DNA from: Roseateles puraquae
GTDB lineage: Bacteria; Pseudomonadota; Gammaproteobacteria; Burkholderiales; Burkholderiaceae_C
Assembly: GCF_002205845.1 (NCBI RefSeq)
Contig: NZ_NISI01000003.1
Span: 186,001-250,000 of the forward strand
Reading direction: 5' to 3'
Length of the DNA: 64,000 nucleotides
The notes beneath the pieces are model-generated. The model did no database searches, was not told where the DNA came from, and saw only the letters and a program-made list of their open reading frames with translations. This document shows positions 10,295-19,286 of this stretch, piece by piece. Both the position numbers and the translations under genes were made by a program. Numbering within the stretch: position 1 is the stretch's first letter; the number at the start of each line of letters is the position of its first letter.

Positions 10295-10942
10295 TTATTC
10301 GATCTTGAACTGGAACTCCTGCTCGAACACGTGATCGCCTGGGCATTCGTAGGTGTCACGCAGTGCCGCTTCGATCGACTGGACCAGTGCGCGCTGCGCC
10401 TTGCGGTCCACACCGCCTCGCAGCGAGGTGATTTCGACGGCCGTCACGCGACCGGCCTTGACGGTGGCCACGGCCTTATAAAGGGCGTCGCCACTCCAGT
10501 TGACCGACGGCACTTCGGGCTTGCCCATCTTCGTGCAGACCATGCCGGCGGTGACCTTGCCAGCCGGCTTCGGTGCTGCGGGCGGTGCTGCCGGGGCGGG
10601 CGCCGGCTGCGGCCGGATTTCGGCCACGGCAGGCGGGGCCACCTGGGTGGACTGGATGGCCGGGGCCGGCGGCGCCGGTGCGGTCACCTGGAACTCGGGC
10701 GGCGGCACGAAGGGCGGCGGCGGCGCCTTGAGATCCGGCGGCGGAGGCACCACCTTCTCGGGCGGCGGCGGAGGCTTGACCTTCTCCTCGATCACCTTCA
10801 CGTCGATCGGGCCGGTGACCTTCTTGACGAGATCCTTCGCGAGGCCGCTGGCCAGCGCGTAGATGGCCACGACGTGGATCAGGACAACGATACCGAAGCC
10901 CGTGAACCGGGACGCGCCCTGCTTCTCCTGCGCAAAATTCAT
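10295..10942 (-). CDS. tonB: TonB energy transducer
   Basis: TonB protein, about 215 aa: an N-terminal anchor (FTGFGIVVLIHVVAIYALASGL), a long proline-rich spacer (PPPPEKVVPPPP, APPPPFVPPPEF), and a C-terminal TonB domain (VNWSGDALYKAVATVKAGRVTAVEITSLRG). I chose the ATG at 10942 because AAGGAGC lies five bases upstream; an in-frame upstream start at 10960 lacks such support. First gene of tonB-exbB-exbD-exbD-TPR. It is the energy source expected for the receptor encoded at 12120-14798. Confidence 0.93.
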   Translation of the reverse strand: MNFAQEKQGASRFTGFGIVVLIHVVAIYALASGLAKDLVKKVTGPIDVKVIEEKVKPPPPPEKVVPPPPDLKAPPPPFVPPPEFQVTAPAPPAPAIQSTQVAPPAVAEIRPQPAPAPAAPPAAPKPAGKVTAGMVCTKMGKPEVPSVNWSGDALYKAVATVKAGRVTAVEITSLRGGVDRKAQRALVQSIEAALRDTYECPGDHVFEQEFQFKIE

Positions 10943-11348
10943 GCGCGCTCCTTCTTGCAACTACAAATCACAGTCAAAGACTTCTTCTGAGGAACGTGAC
11001 CACCGCCGCAGCAGGAAGTTGCGTCCCTGCCGCCAACAAGTCCCCGAAGGGCATGCATTCTAGACCGCGGAAATAACCGTTCCGCCTCGTCGAAAACACG
11101 CAGTAGGGCCAGTGTGCAAGGCTTCTTTACAGCACCTGTTCGCGCCAAAAAAAACGCCCGGTGGCCTCAGCCGTCGGGCATGCGTTTCATCGCCACGAGC
11201 CAGGCGCAGGGAAACTGCACCTCTGGCCGAACCTGGCCACGCGGCATCTTAGCCCCCCGGTTTGGGGCACTTTCCTGGGGCTAACCCGGGCAGCGGGAAC
11301 AGCGCGATTACACGCATCTCGACACAAATGCAGTCGGCGCCAGAGCGC
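10943..11348. promoter_or_regulatory. tonB upstream region
   Basis: About 400 bp without a gene. Reading toward tonB (minus), a TAGAAT -10-like element occurs at 11057-11062. A perfect inverted repeat GCGGAA-N7-TTCCGC spans 11067-11085, immediately upstream, where it would overlap the -35 region. The distal part holds the terminator of the upstream oxygenase gene (11147-11180). The regulator is unknown; the repeat does not resemble a Fur box. Confidence 0.45.
11147..11180 (-). terminator. Terminator after the 2OG-Fe(II) oxygenase gene
   Basis: On the minus strand GCCCGACGG...CCACCGGGC forms a stem followed by a run of eight or more T residues (A-run at 11147-11154 on plus). It separates the oxygenase from tonB. 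Confidence 0.8.
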
Positions 11349-12050
11349 TCACGCCGCGATCAGCCATCCCGTGATGGCATTGCGCTGCCCCTGCGCGAAT
11401 GGCGGCACATACGATACGAAGTGCGTTTGTGGTACCGCAAACACCGACATTGAATTGAAATGCGGGAAGAAGGTGTCGCTGACGCTGCCATCCGGACGGC
11501 CGAAATGCAGCAGGCCGCCCCAGTCCGGGCGCCATTGGCGGGTCAGATTGATCACATACGCCAACCGGCGGTTCTCGGCGTCCACATGATCATCGTGTGC
11601 CAGCAGGAAACTCCCCGGCGCGTACATCGTGGCCTGCGCGTACACGCGGTTCACCTCCGGGATGCCGGTGATGCGGCGCATGATGGACAGGAAGGCCTCG
11701 TCGGCCATGTAGCGAATGAAGCGCGCGAGCAGCCCTTCGTCACCTCGCTTCAGGGCGTCGCCGAGCGACTCGGTGTAGAAGGAGAACTGAAACTGTCGCC
11801 GCGCCACTTCGACGATGCCGTCCACGAGATAGGCGCGCTGGCTGTCGTCAAGGCTGCGTAGTTGTTCGCCGGTCAGGCGGCGATCGCCCTTGGCATCGCG
11901 ATAGCACAGGCTCCAGTCGATGGCCTCGACGGCACGAGCGAGTGCCTCGGCCACCTCGGGCCTGAAGAAGTCGCGGATCAGCAGTCGGCGCTCGGCGCCG
12001 AACTCCGCATGGAGGCGGTCCAGGTCGAGTGCGGGGTTGAGGTAGTCCAT
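11349..12050 (-). CDS. 2OG-Fe(II) oxygenase (Tpa1/prolyl-hydroxylase-like)
   Basis: 233 aa Fe(II)/2-oxoglutarate-dependent dioxygenase. The iron ligands of the HxD...H triad can be read as H152 and D154 in LLAHDDHVD and H210 in PQTHFVSYV; R223 in GQRNAITGW is the expected 2-oxoglutarate-binding Arg. The RRLAYVINLT and WGGLLHF segments match the Tpa1/Ofd1-like prolyl hydroxylase fold. The real substrate is unknown. It lies between a TonB-dependent receptor (70 bp downstream of its terminator) and tonB, on the same strand. Such oxygenases recur near TonB receptors, so a role in modifying the imported compound or the receptor is an inference. Confidence 0.86.
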   Translation of the reverse strand: MDYLNPALDLDRLHAEFGAERRLLIRDFFRPEVAEALARAVEAIDWSLCYRDAKGDRRLTGEQLRSLDDSQRAYLVDGIVEVARRQFQFSFYTESLGDALKRGDEGLLARFIRYMADEAFLSIMRRITGIPEVNRVYAQATMYAPGSFLLAHDDHVDAENRRLAYVINLTRQWRPDWGGLLHFGRPDGSVSDTFFPHFNSMSVFAVPQTHFVSYVPPFAQGQRNAITGWLIAA

Positions 12051-12069
12051 GAGGGGCGCCTCTGAGAAA

Positions 12070-12096
12070 GAAAAAAAGCAGGCCCGAAGGCCTGCT
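12070..12096 (-). terminator. Terminator after the TonB-dependent receptor gene
   Basis: Minus-strand GCAGGCCTTCGGGCCTGC hairpin followed by TTTTTTT, 25 bp after the receptor stop codon. Confidence 0.9.
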
Positions 12097-12119
12097 CATT
12101 GTGGTTCGACCGGGAAGGG

Positions 12120-14798
12120 TCAGAACTTGTAGTTGGCGCGCACGTAGAAGCTGCGGCCCTTGACGTCGGCATAGGTCGGGTCGAAGCCGACCTGGAAGTA
12201 GTCTTCCTGCACCGTGACCGGGGGCTTCTTGTTGAGCAGGTTCAGCACGCCAGCGGTCAGGACCAGGTTCTTCACGCCCTTGTACTGGCCTTGCAGGTTC
12301 CACAGGTCGTACTTGGAGACGTGACGGACTTCGTCGTAGTCGCGGTAGCCGCTCTGGCGGAAGTAGCGAACGCCGGCCGCCCAGGCGCTGGTGTCCCAGT
12401 CGAGGCTGAAGTTCTGCTTCACGCGCACGATGGGGCCGCCGAGGTAGTACTTGCCGAGGTTGTCTTCGACGTCACCGGTGACGACGTTGGTCTCGCTGCT
12501 CTTGGTGACGATGGTCGCTTCCCAGGCGGGGGTGAAGCTGCCGAACTCGGTGCGCACGCGGTACTTGGCTGCCAGGTCGAAGCCCTGTGCCGTGGCCTGA
12601 CCCACGTTCTCCAGAGAGGCCTTGACGTAGTCGAGGTAGCCCTGGGCGTTCTTGATCAGGCGGTTGGCGTAGACCGAGGAGCTGGTCGTCGGGCCGGTCT
12701 GGTTCTTGTACCAGTCCTTCAGGATGTCGTCGCCAGACAGCGACTTGATGCCGTCGGTGATCTTGATGCTGAAGTAGCCGACTTCCATCGAGAGGTCCTT
12801 CATCGGCTCGAACACGACGCCGACGGTGGCCGTCTTGGACTTCTCAGGCTTCAGGTTGCGGTTGCTGTTGTTCTGCACCGTCAGCTGCGTGTCGCAGTAG
12901 TTGGTGTTGGGCTTGGCAGCGCAACCCACGGCGGTGTTGTAGTACGGGTCGTTGAAGTTGCCGCCCGTGTTGGTCAGCGACGACGGGGCGTACAGGTTGT
13001 CCAGCGCCGGGGCGCGGAAGCCCTTGCCGTAGGAGCCGCGCACCAGCAGTTCCTTCATCGGCGTCCAGCGCAGGCCCACCTTCGGGCTGGTGGACGACAG
13101 GTTGGGCGAGCTGAAGGAGCCGTCACGCGAGGAACCCGAGGCGCCCGTGTAGCGGTCGGCACGCACGGCGGCGTTCAGTTCCAGGTTCTTGATGACGGGC
13201 AGGTTCAGCTCGGCGTACAGACCCATGGTCTTGCGTTCGCCGCTGACCTTGCCGGCCGTGCCGGAGCCACCGACGATGTCGCCGGATCCGGCGATGTCGG
13301 AGTAGCCGTCGAGGTACTTTTCCTTGCGGAGGTCCAGGCCGGCGGCCAGCGCCGCGTTGCCGCCCGGCAGCGCGAACAGCTCACGCGAGGCCGACACGTC
13401 GAAGGCATCGAGCGTGGTCTTGGACGAACGGTTGTTGCCCGACAGCTCGGCCTCCTTCAGCAGGGCCAGGCCGACGGCGTCGTTCGGGCCAAAGGGGTTG
13501 ACCAGGCCGGTCTTGAGCACGCGCACCAGCTGCGTGTCGGAGAAGTTGCCGGTCAGGAAGTCTTCCTTGGCCTTGGAGGTCGCGCGCATCAGGCCGACCT
13601 TGTAGTCCCAGCCGGCCAGGGTGCCCTCGGCGCCCACCAGGGCACGGGTCATGTCGTTGGTGACCTTGGTCAGGCGCTGACCGCCGTCCACGATGCGCCA
13701 GGCGATGACGAGGTCACCGCGATAGCCTGCGCTGGAGGACGCATCCACGGCAGCGGTGGGGTAGTACTTGCCACCGGCGGGGTAGTAGTAGTCATCACGG
13801 CCCGAGGTGCTCGACGGGGTCTGCGACGAACCCAGCGTGATCTCGTTGCGCGAGTAGGACAGTTCGGCGAACAGCAGATGCTCGGCGCTCAGCTCGGCCG
13901 TGCCGCGCAGCAGACCACCGATGCGGGTGGACGCCGGCACGATGTCGATCTTGCTGGTGTAGTCGTAACGGCAGTTGGCCGAGCCCTTGAAGCTGTCCGG
14001 CGGGTTGCAGTTCGGGAAGCCGGCGACGCCCGGGATGTAGGCGCCGGTCTGCGCGTTGTAGGCGTTGGCCGGGAAGGTGTTGCCCGAGGACTTCACGACG
14101 CCCAGGTCCGGGCGATTGCCGGTCTTGGCGAAGTCACGGTCAGCCGCGCGGATCACGTCGTATTCCTGGAAGCTGAAGCTGCCGAGGATGTTGAACTTGT
14201 CCTTGGCCAGGTCGCCGAAGCCGACGCCGCCCTGGGCCGACACGACGGTGCCGCCGGTGGCCTGGGGCTGCTCGTAGCTGGCGGTGATTTCGCCGCCACG
14301 GAAGTCCTTGCGGGTGATGAAGTTGATGACGCCGCCGATGGCGTCGGAGCCATAGGTAGCCGAGGCGCCGTCACGCAGGATTTCGATGCGCTCGATGGCA
14401 GCCAGCGGGATGGCGTTCAGGTCGACGCCGGCGCCAGCGAAGGGATAGATCGCCAGCCGGCGACCGTTCAGCAGCACCAGGGTGCGCTCGCGGCCCAGGC
14501 CGCGCAGCGAGGCGCCGCTCTGGCCGGTGGCGTTGGAGTCACCGATGGACTGGCCGAGCGAGCGGCCGCCGCCGTTGTTGGAGCTCAGGCGGTCCACGAG
14601 TTCCTGCACGTTGGACGCACCGGACTTGTCGATGGATTCGCGGGTCACGATGGTCAGCGGCACCGCGGTTTCGGCATCGATGCGCTTGATGCTGGAACCG
14701 GTGATTTCGATGCGCTCCAGTTTCTGGGCGTCCTGCGCCAGCGCAGTGCCGGCGGCAACGGCCAGCACGGCGCTGGTGATGATGGTTTTCTTGAACAC
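12120..14798 (-). CDS. TonB-dependent outer-membrane receptor
   Basis: Outer-membrane receptor of about 892 aa. A signal peptide (FKKTIITSAVLAVAAGTALAQ) is followed by a TonB-box/plug region (KLERIEITGSSIKRIDAET; VQELVDRL; SLRGLGRERTLVLLNGRRL; ILRDGASATYGSDAIGGVINF) and a long beta-barrel ending in the C-terminal aromatic residue (RANYKF). I chose the GTG at 14798 because AAGGAGT lies five bases upstream and the signal peptide starts there; the open frame continues upstream without such support. The SSIKRID N-terminus is typical of receptors for larger organic substrates such as peptides or oligosaccharides rather than simple siderophores. The ligand is not known. Confidence 0.93.
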   Translation of the reverse strand: MFKKTIITSAVLAVAAGTALAQDAQKLERIEITGSSIKRIDAETAVPLTIVTRESIDKSGASNVQELVDRLSSNNGGGRSLGQSIGDSNATGQSGASLRGLGRERTLVLLNGRRLAIYPFAGAGVDLNAIPLAAIERIEILRDGASATYGSDAIGGVINFITRKDFRGGEITASYEQPQATGGTVVSAQGGVGFGDLAKDKFNILGSFSFQEYDVIRAADRDFAKTGNRPDLGVVKSSGNTFPANAYNAQTGAYIPGVAGFPNCNPPDSFKGSANCRYDYTSKIDIVPASTRIGGLLRGTAELSAEHLLFAELSYSRNEITLGSSQTPSSTSGRDDYYYPAGGKYYPTAAVDASSSAGYRGDLVIAWRIVDGGQRLTKVTNDMTRALVGAEGTLAGWDYKVGLMRATSKAKEDFLTGNFSDTQLVRVLKTGLVNPFGPNDAVGLALLKEAELSGNNRSSKTTLDAFDVSASRELFALPGGNAALAAGLDLRKEKYLDGYSDIAGSGDIVGGSGTAGKVSGERKTMGLYAELNLPVIKNLELNAAVRADRYTGASGSSRDGSFSSPNLSSTSPKVGLRWTPMKELLVRGSYGKGFRAPALDNLYAPSSLTNTGGNFNDPYYNTAVGCAAKPNTNYCDTQLTVQNNSNRNLKPEKSKTATVGVVFEPMKDLSMEVGYFSIKITDGIKSLSGDDILKDWYKNQTGPTTSSSVYANRLIKNAQGYLDYVKASLENVGQATAQGFDLAAKYRVRTEFGSFTPAWEATIVTKSSETNVVTGDVEDNLGKYYLGGPIVRVKQNFSLDWDTSAWAAGVRYFRQSGYRDYDEVRHVSKYDLWNLQGQYKGVKNLVLTAGVLNLLNKKPPVTVQEDYFQVGFDPTYADVKGRSFYVRANYKF

Positions 14799-15035
14799 TG
14801 TGACTCCTTGAGGGGTGAGGCTCGCCGTGATTGGCCGGCGATGCTGGACCGGGGTGTGGTCAGCCCAAGTTCTGGGGTGGCAGGAGTTTGTGCGGGCGCA
14901 ACATGGCACCAGGCCAAGGAAAGCCCCTAGGCAAGCGAGATGCCCAGATAACCCTTTGATGCGTAAAGATATTTGCCGAAACGTTGCCCCTAGGTTCAAA
15001 CCCGGGGTCGTTGTCGCCACGCGACGACTTGGGCT
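14799..15035 (-). promoter_or_regulatory. Receptor upstream region
   Basis: Gap of 237 bp between the ABC transporter ATPase gene and the receptor gene, both minus. It holds the receptor ribosome binding site (AAGGAGT, 14803-14809). No riboswitch, Fur box or clear terminator was recognised. Confidence 0.4.
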
Positions 15036-16877
15036 TCAGCCGTGGCGCAAACGCGGCACCGCCGCGAGCAGGGTCTTCGTGAAATCCTCACGCGGCCGGG
15101 TGAGCACATCGTCACGCGAGCCCTGCTCGACGATGCGGCCGGCCTGCATGACGGCCACCTCGTCGGCGATGTAGTCCACCACGCCGATGTTGTGCGTGAT
15201 GAAGAGATAGGCCAGGCCCTGCTCCCGCTGCAGGTCGCGCAGCAGGTTGAGGATCTGGGCTTGCACCGACACATCCAGGGCCGAGGTCGGCTCATCGCAG
15301 ACGATCAGCTGCGGCTCGACCGCCAGGGCGCGCGCGATGGCGATGCGCTGGCGCTGCCCACCCGAGAACTCGTGCGGCCAGCGTTGCAGCGCATCCCGGC
15401 GCAGGCCCACCTGATCGACCAGGCGCAGCAACCGTGCCTGGCGCTGGCCGGCATCCAGGTCCGGGCGCAGCGCGATCAGCCCCTCCTCCAGCACCTCCGC
15501 CACGCGCAGGCGCGGATTCAGTGACGCGAACGGGTCCTGGAAGATGATCTGCACTTGGCGCCGCGCCTGCAGCAGGGCCTCACCGTGCAGCCCGAAAAGG
15601 TCACGCCCCTGGAAGAGCGCCTGCCCGCTTACCTCGGCCTGGCGACGCAGCAACTGCACGATGGCCTTGCCGGAGGTGGTCTTGCCGCAGCCCGACTCGC
15701 CCACCAGGGCCAACGTCTGCCCTGCTCGCAGCTGGAAGCTGACGCCGTCGACCGCGTCGAAGCGACGCGGCCCGCGATGCAGCCAAGCGCCCTTGAGCCT
15801 GAAGCGCACGCGCAAGTCGCGCACGTCCAGCAGCGGCTCACCGCCCTGCTCCGCCGCCACGCCCAGCTCAGTCGAGCGCACAGGCGGCGGCTCACCTGGC
15901 CTCGGCGCCGCGGCCTCCCCGGGCTGGCTGTAGAGCCAACAGCGCACCTGGTGCCGAGGGCCTTCCTCGGTCAGCGCGGGGGCGGCCCCGGCGCAGCGGG
16001 ACAGCGCGCGGTCACAGCGCGGGGCGAAGCGGCAGCCCTCGAAGCTGAGCCACAGCGGCGGCACCGTGCCCGGGATGGCCGCCAGGGGCTCACCCCGGCG
16101 TGCCGCCTCCGGCAGGGCCTGCAGCAGCAGCCGGGCGTACGGATGCCGAGGCCGGGCGAAGAACTCGGCGGCGGGCGCCACCTCGATGATCTGGCCGGCA
16201 TACATCAGCGCCACGCGGTGCGCCATGCCGCTCACCACGGCCAGGTCATGCGTGATCAGCAACACGCCCAGTTGTCGCTCCCGCTGGAGATCGCGCATGA
16301 GGTCCAGGATTTGCGCCTGGATGGTCACGTCCAGCGCCGTGGTGGGCTCGTCGGCGATCAGGTAGTCGGGCTCGGCTGCCAGCGCGATGGCGATCATCAC
16401 GCGCTGCTTCTGGCCGCCGGAGAGATGAAAGGGGTAGTCGTCGATGCGCCGTTCGGGCGCCGGGATGCCCACGCGCCGCAGCCAGTCCAGCGCGCGGGCG
16501 CGTGCGGCCTTGCCCCGCAGCGGCGTGTGCGCCTCGATCGCCTCCACGATCTGGTCGCCGACACGCATGACCGGGTTCAGGCTGGTGGCAGGCTCCTGGA
16601 AGATCATCGCCACACGCCCGCCGCGCACCTCGCGCATGCGGCCCTCGGGCAAGGCCAGCAGCGACTGGCCCTCCAGCCGCACGGAGCCGCCGGCATAGCG
16701 GCCGTTCTCGGGCAGCAGCCGCATCAGCGCCAGCGCGGTCATGCTCTTGCCGCAGCCACTCTCGCCCACCAGCGCGAAGGTCTCGCCGCGCGACAGGGCC
16801 AGCGCCAGGCCATCCAAGGCTTTCACGAGGCCAGCCTCTGCCTGGAGGTGCACCTGCAGGTCGTCGATCTCAAGCAT
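15036..16877 (-). CDS. Tandem ABC ATPase of an oligopeptide importer (YejF/GsiA type)
   Basis: 613 aa cytoplasmic ATPase with two complete ABC domains in one chain. Domain 1: Walker A GESGCGKS, signature LSGGQKQR, Walker B YLIADEPTTALD. Domain 2: GESGCGKTTSGKA, FSGGQRQR, LIVCDEPTSALD. Each is followed by the oligopeptide-ABC extension (CRFAPRCDRAL with Cys residues after domain 1). This fused layout is known from YejF and GsiA. I chose the ATG at 16877 (MLEIDDLQ), which overlaps the permease stop by eight bases. It powers the two permeases upstream in the operon. Confidence 0.93.
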   Translation of the reverse strand: MLEIDDLQVHLQAEAGLVKALDGLALALSRGETFALVGESGCGKSMTALALMRLLPENGRYAGGSVRLEGQSLLALPEGRMREVRGGRVAMIFQEPATSLNPVMRVGDQIVEAIEAHTPLRGKAARARALDWLRRVGIPAPERRIDDYPFHLSGGQKQRVMIAIALAAEPDYLIADEPTTALDVTIQAQILDLMRDLQRERQLGVLLITHDLAVVSGMAHRVALMYAGQIIEVAPAAEFFARPRHPYARLLLQALPEAARRGEPLAAIPGTVPPLWLSFEGCRFAPRCDRALSRCAGAAPALTEEGPRHQVRCWLYSQPGEAAAPRPGEPPPVRSTELGVAAEQGGEPLLDVRDLRVRFRLKGAWLHRGPRRFDAVDGVSFQLRAGQTLALVGESGCGKTTSGKAIVQLLRRQAEVSGQALFQGRDLFGLHGEALLQARRQVQIIFQDPFASLNPRLRVAEVLEEGLIALRPDLDAGQRQARLLRLVDQVGLRRDALQRWPHEFSGGQRQRIAIARALAVEPQLIVCDEPTSALDVSVQAQILNLLRDLQREQGLAYLFITHNIGVVDYIADEVAVMQAGRIVEQGSRDDVLTRPREDFTKTLLAAVPRLRHG

Positions 16878-18306
16878 CGGAACTCCTGCGGCGCAGCAGC
16901 GGGCGGGGACGGCTGGCGCGGGACTTGGGATCGAAGGCGTCCCGCACGCCATCGGCAAACAGATTGGCGGCCAGCACCAGGCTCACCATGAAGCCAAAGG
17001 CCGCCGCAAAGCTCCACCACACCACCGGCTCGCGCGACATCTCCACGCGGGCCAGGTTGATCATGCCGCCGAAGCTGTTCATCAGCGGGTCCACGCCCAC
17101 GCCGATGTAGGTCAGCACGGCCTCGTACAGGATGAGCTCCGAGAAGCTCAGCACCACCGTGATCAGCACCAGGTGCATGACGTTGGGCACGATGTGCCGC
17201 GCCATGATGCGCAGGTCGCTCACGCCGAAGGCCGCCGCCGCCTGCACGTAATCCAACTCCCTCACCTTCAGCGTCTCGGCACGTACCAGGCGGCACAGGC
17301 CCGCCCAGCCGGTCAGGCCGAGGATGAGGCAGAGCATCAGCATCTTCAGGTCCGACCGCTCCGCCGCGGTCTCGAACAGCTCGGGGTTCTTGTCGAGAAA
17401 GACCTGGACCATCAGCACACAGGCCGCGATCAGCAGGACGTTGGGCACCGAGCTGAGCGTTGTGTAGATGTACTGGATGACCTCGTCGACCCAGCCTTTG
17501 TAGTAGCCCGCCAGTACACCCAGCAGCAGCGCCAGCGGCAAGGTGGCCAGCGTGGCCAGCGCGCCGATGACGAAGGCGGTGCGGATGCTTTTGAGGGCCT
17601 GCACCAGCACGTCGTTGCCGGTGCGGTCCGTGCCGAAGACGTGATAGTGCGGCATGAGCGCGATGACCGGCCCGGCCAGCAGCATCACGACGGCCAGCGT
17701 CAGCAGGACGGCGCGCAGCGGGTAGACGGTGCGGTCTGTCGCCAGGTCGGCCAGGGCCGCGCCCCAGCCGCCGTGGGCACGTGCCAGCAGCACGGCCGCA
17801 AGCGCCACCAGCAGCAGGGCCGCCAAAACACCGCCCGCGACGCCCACGCCCGCGCGCAGGAGGACATCGGCGGCCCAGTCGCGCGCCGGGTCCGCCAGGT
17901 GCGCGCCGCCGAACTGCAGGCGCGGGAAGTCCCGCTGCACCTGACCCTGCGCATCGACGAGGCTCTCCTTGCTGAAGCCGTGCGTGCCCAGCGGCAGCGA
18001 GTAGCTCACCTCGCGCATGGCGAGCTGCCGGGCCAGCAGCAGGTCCAGCACCGACACCGTGCGGGTGTCGTAGATCGTCTCGCCGCTGCTCGATGGCAGT
18101 GCCTGGCGCAAGTGCAGGCTGTCGAGCAGCGTGACGCCCAGGAACAGAGCCATGACCACACCCGCGCAAGCGGCCACCGGGTCGCGGGCCACCCGCGCCC
18201 AGTTGGCTCGCAGATGCACCTGTCGTCGCACCCGCCAGGCATAGGCCAGGCCCGCGGCGGCCATCAGCCACAGCGCCAGGTCGGTCCACAGCAGCACCGG
18301 CTTCAT
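16870..18306 (-). CDS. Oligopeptide ABC transporter permease, long YejE/DppC-like
   Basis: Inner-membrane permease, 478 aa. The C-terminal ~290 residues are a DppC/YejE-like permease (HYHVFGTDRTGNDVLVQALKSIR; the EAA-like LVRAETLKVRELDYVQAAAAFG; LILYEAVLTYIGVGVDP). The first ~190 residues are extra: membrane helices around residues 5-22, 45-65 and 145-165, with a periplasmic stretch between. This makes it considerably longer than DppC or YejE. ATG at 18306 overlaps the preceding permease stop as ATGA, and the 3' end overlaps the ATPase start by eight bases. Confidence 0.9.
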   Translation of the reverse strand: MKPVLLWTDLALWLMAAAGLAYAWRVRRQVHLRANWARVARDPVAACAGVVMALFLGVTLLDSLHLRQALPSSSGETIYDTRTVSVLDLLLARQLAMREVSYSLPLGTHGFSKESLVDAQGQVQRDFPRLQFGGAHLADPARDWAADVLLRAGVGVAGGVLAALLLVALAAVLLARAHGGWGAALADLATDRTVYPLRAVLLTLAVVMLLAGPVIALMPHYHVFGTDRTGNDVLVQALKSIRTAFVIGALATLATLPLALLLGVLAGYYKGWVDEVIQYIYTTLSSVPNVLLIAACVLMVQVFLDKNPELFETAAERSDLKMLMLCLILGLTGWAGLCRLVRAETLKVRELDYVQAAAAFGVSDLRIMARHIVPNVMHLVLITVVLSFSELILYEAVLTYIGVGVDPLMNSFGGMINLARVEMSREPVVWWSFAAAFGFMVSLVLAANLFADGVRDAFDPKSRASRPRPLLRRRSSDA

Positions 18307-19286
18307 GACAGCCTCACCCGCGGGTCCACCCAGGTGTAGGCGATGTCCATCAGCGCATTGCTCGCGATGTAGAGCACGGCACCGAGGAAGACCATGCTGC
18401 GCACGATGGCGAAGTCCTGCCCCGTGATCGCCTCGATGACGAAGGCGCCCAGGCCCGGGATGCCGAAGAAGCTCTCGAACACCAGGCTGCCCAGAAAGAC
18501 ATACGGCAGGTAGCTGCCCGCGCTCGTGATGATGGGGATGAGCGCATTGCGCAGCACGTGCCGCCGCAGCACCTGCCCCTCGGACAGGCCCTTGGCCCGG
18601 GCGGTGCGCACATAGTCCTTGCCCATCTCCTCCAGGAACATGGCGCGGTACAGCCGCGCCTCGCCCCCGAGTCGGCTCAGCAGCGACAGTCCGATGGGCA
18701 GCAGCAGGAACTTCACCGCGTCCAGCCCGGGCGCGAAGCCGTTCATCGGCACCAGCCGGAGCACCCGTGCGAACAGGTACTGCCCGACGATGATGTAGAA
18801 CAGGCTGCTGATCGACAGCATCAGCACGCACAGCACCACGCCCCAGAAGTCGATGCGGCTGTGGCGGAAGAACACCAGCAGCAGCGCAAACGCCACGCTG
18901 ACGATGACCTGCAGGATGAACAGCGGCAGGGCCAGCTGCAGGCTCACGCCCATGCGGGTCTTGATCTCGTGCCCGATGTTGACGGCCTGGCGCGCATCGC
19001 TCTTGCCGAACTCCAGGGCAAACAGGCTCACCGAACGCTCCCACAGGATGGTGTGGGTCAGCCGCTCCGCGCCTTGCCGGCTGGCGTCGTAGTACAGCGG
19101 TTTGTCATAGCCGCGCTCGGTCTTCCACTGCTCGATCTGGGCCTGCGTGACGCGCTTGCCGCCAATGTTCAGCCGCGCCATGTCGTCAGGCGTATTCACC
19201 GAGAAGAACAGCACGAAGGTGAACAGGTTGACCCCCACCAGGATGGCCAGCCCGTACAGCAGGCGGCGCAGCACGAAGCGCGTCAT
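18303..19286 (-). CDS. Oligopeptide ABC transporter permease, YejB/DppB-like
   Basis: 327 aa inner-membrane permease, first permease subunit. An N-terminal helix (VLRRLLYGLAILVGVNLFTF) is followed by a periplasmic segment, then five membrane helices and the EAA motif region (EEMGKDYVRTARAKGLSEGQVLRRHVLRNA). The SFFGIPGLGAFVIEAI segment matches the DppB/YejB families. The ATG at 19286 overlaps the substrate-binding protein stop by one base. Confidence 0.92.
   Translation of the reverse strand: MTRFVLRRLLYGLAILVGVNLFTFVLFFSVNTPDDMARLNIGGKRVTQAQIEQWKTERGYDKPLYYDASRQGAERLTHTILWERSVSLFALEFGKSDARQAVNIGHEIKTRMGVSLQLALPLFILQVIVSVAFALLLVFFRHSRIDFWGVVLCVLMLSISSLFYIIVGQYLFARVLRLVPMNGFAPGLDAVKFLLLPIGLSLLSRLGGEARLYRAMFLEEMGKDYVRTARAKGLSEGQVLRRHVLRNALIPIITSAGSYLPYVFLGSLVFESFFGIPGLGAFVIEAITGQDFAIVRSMVFLGAVLYIASNALMDIAYTWVDPRVRLS

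Noticed and set aside
12099..14930. 943-residue plus-strand open frame opposite the TonB-dependent receptor
   Set aside because: Composition (Val/Gly/Ala-rich, no domain) is that of an antisense shadow; the minus strand has a signal peptide, plug and barrel.
14799..15035. Cobalamin riboswitch upstream of the TonB receptor
   Set aside because: No B12-box-like conserved sequence; the receptor also does not look like BtuB.
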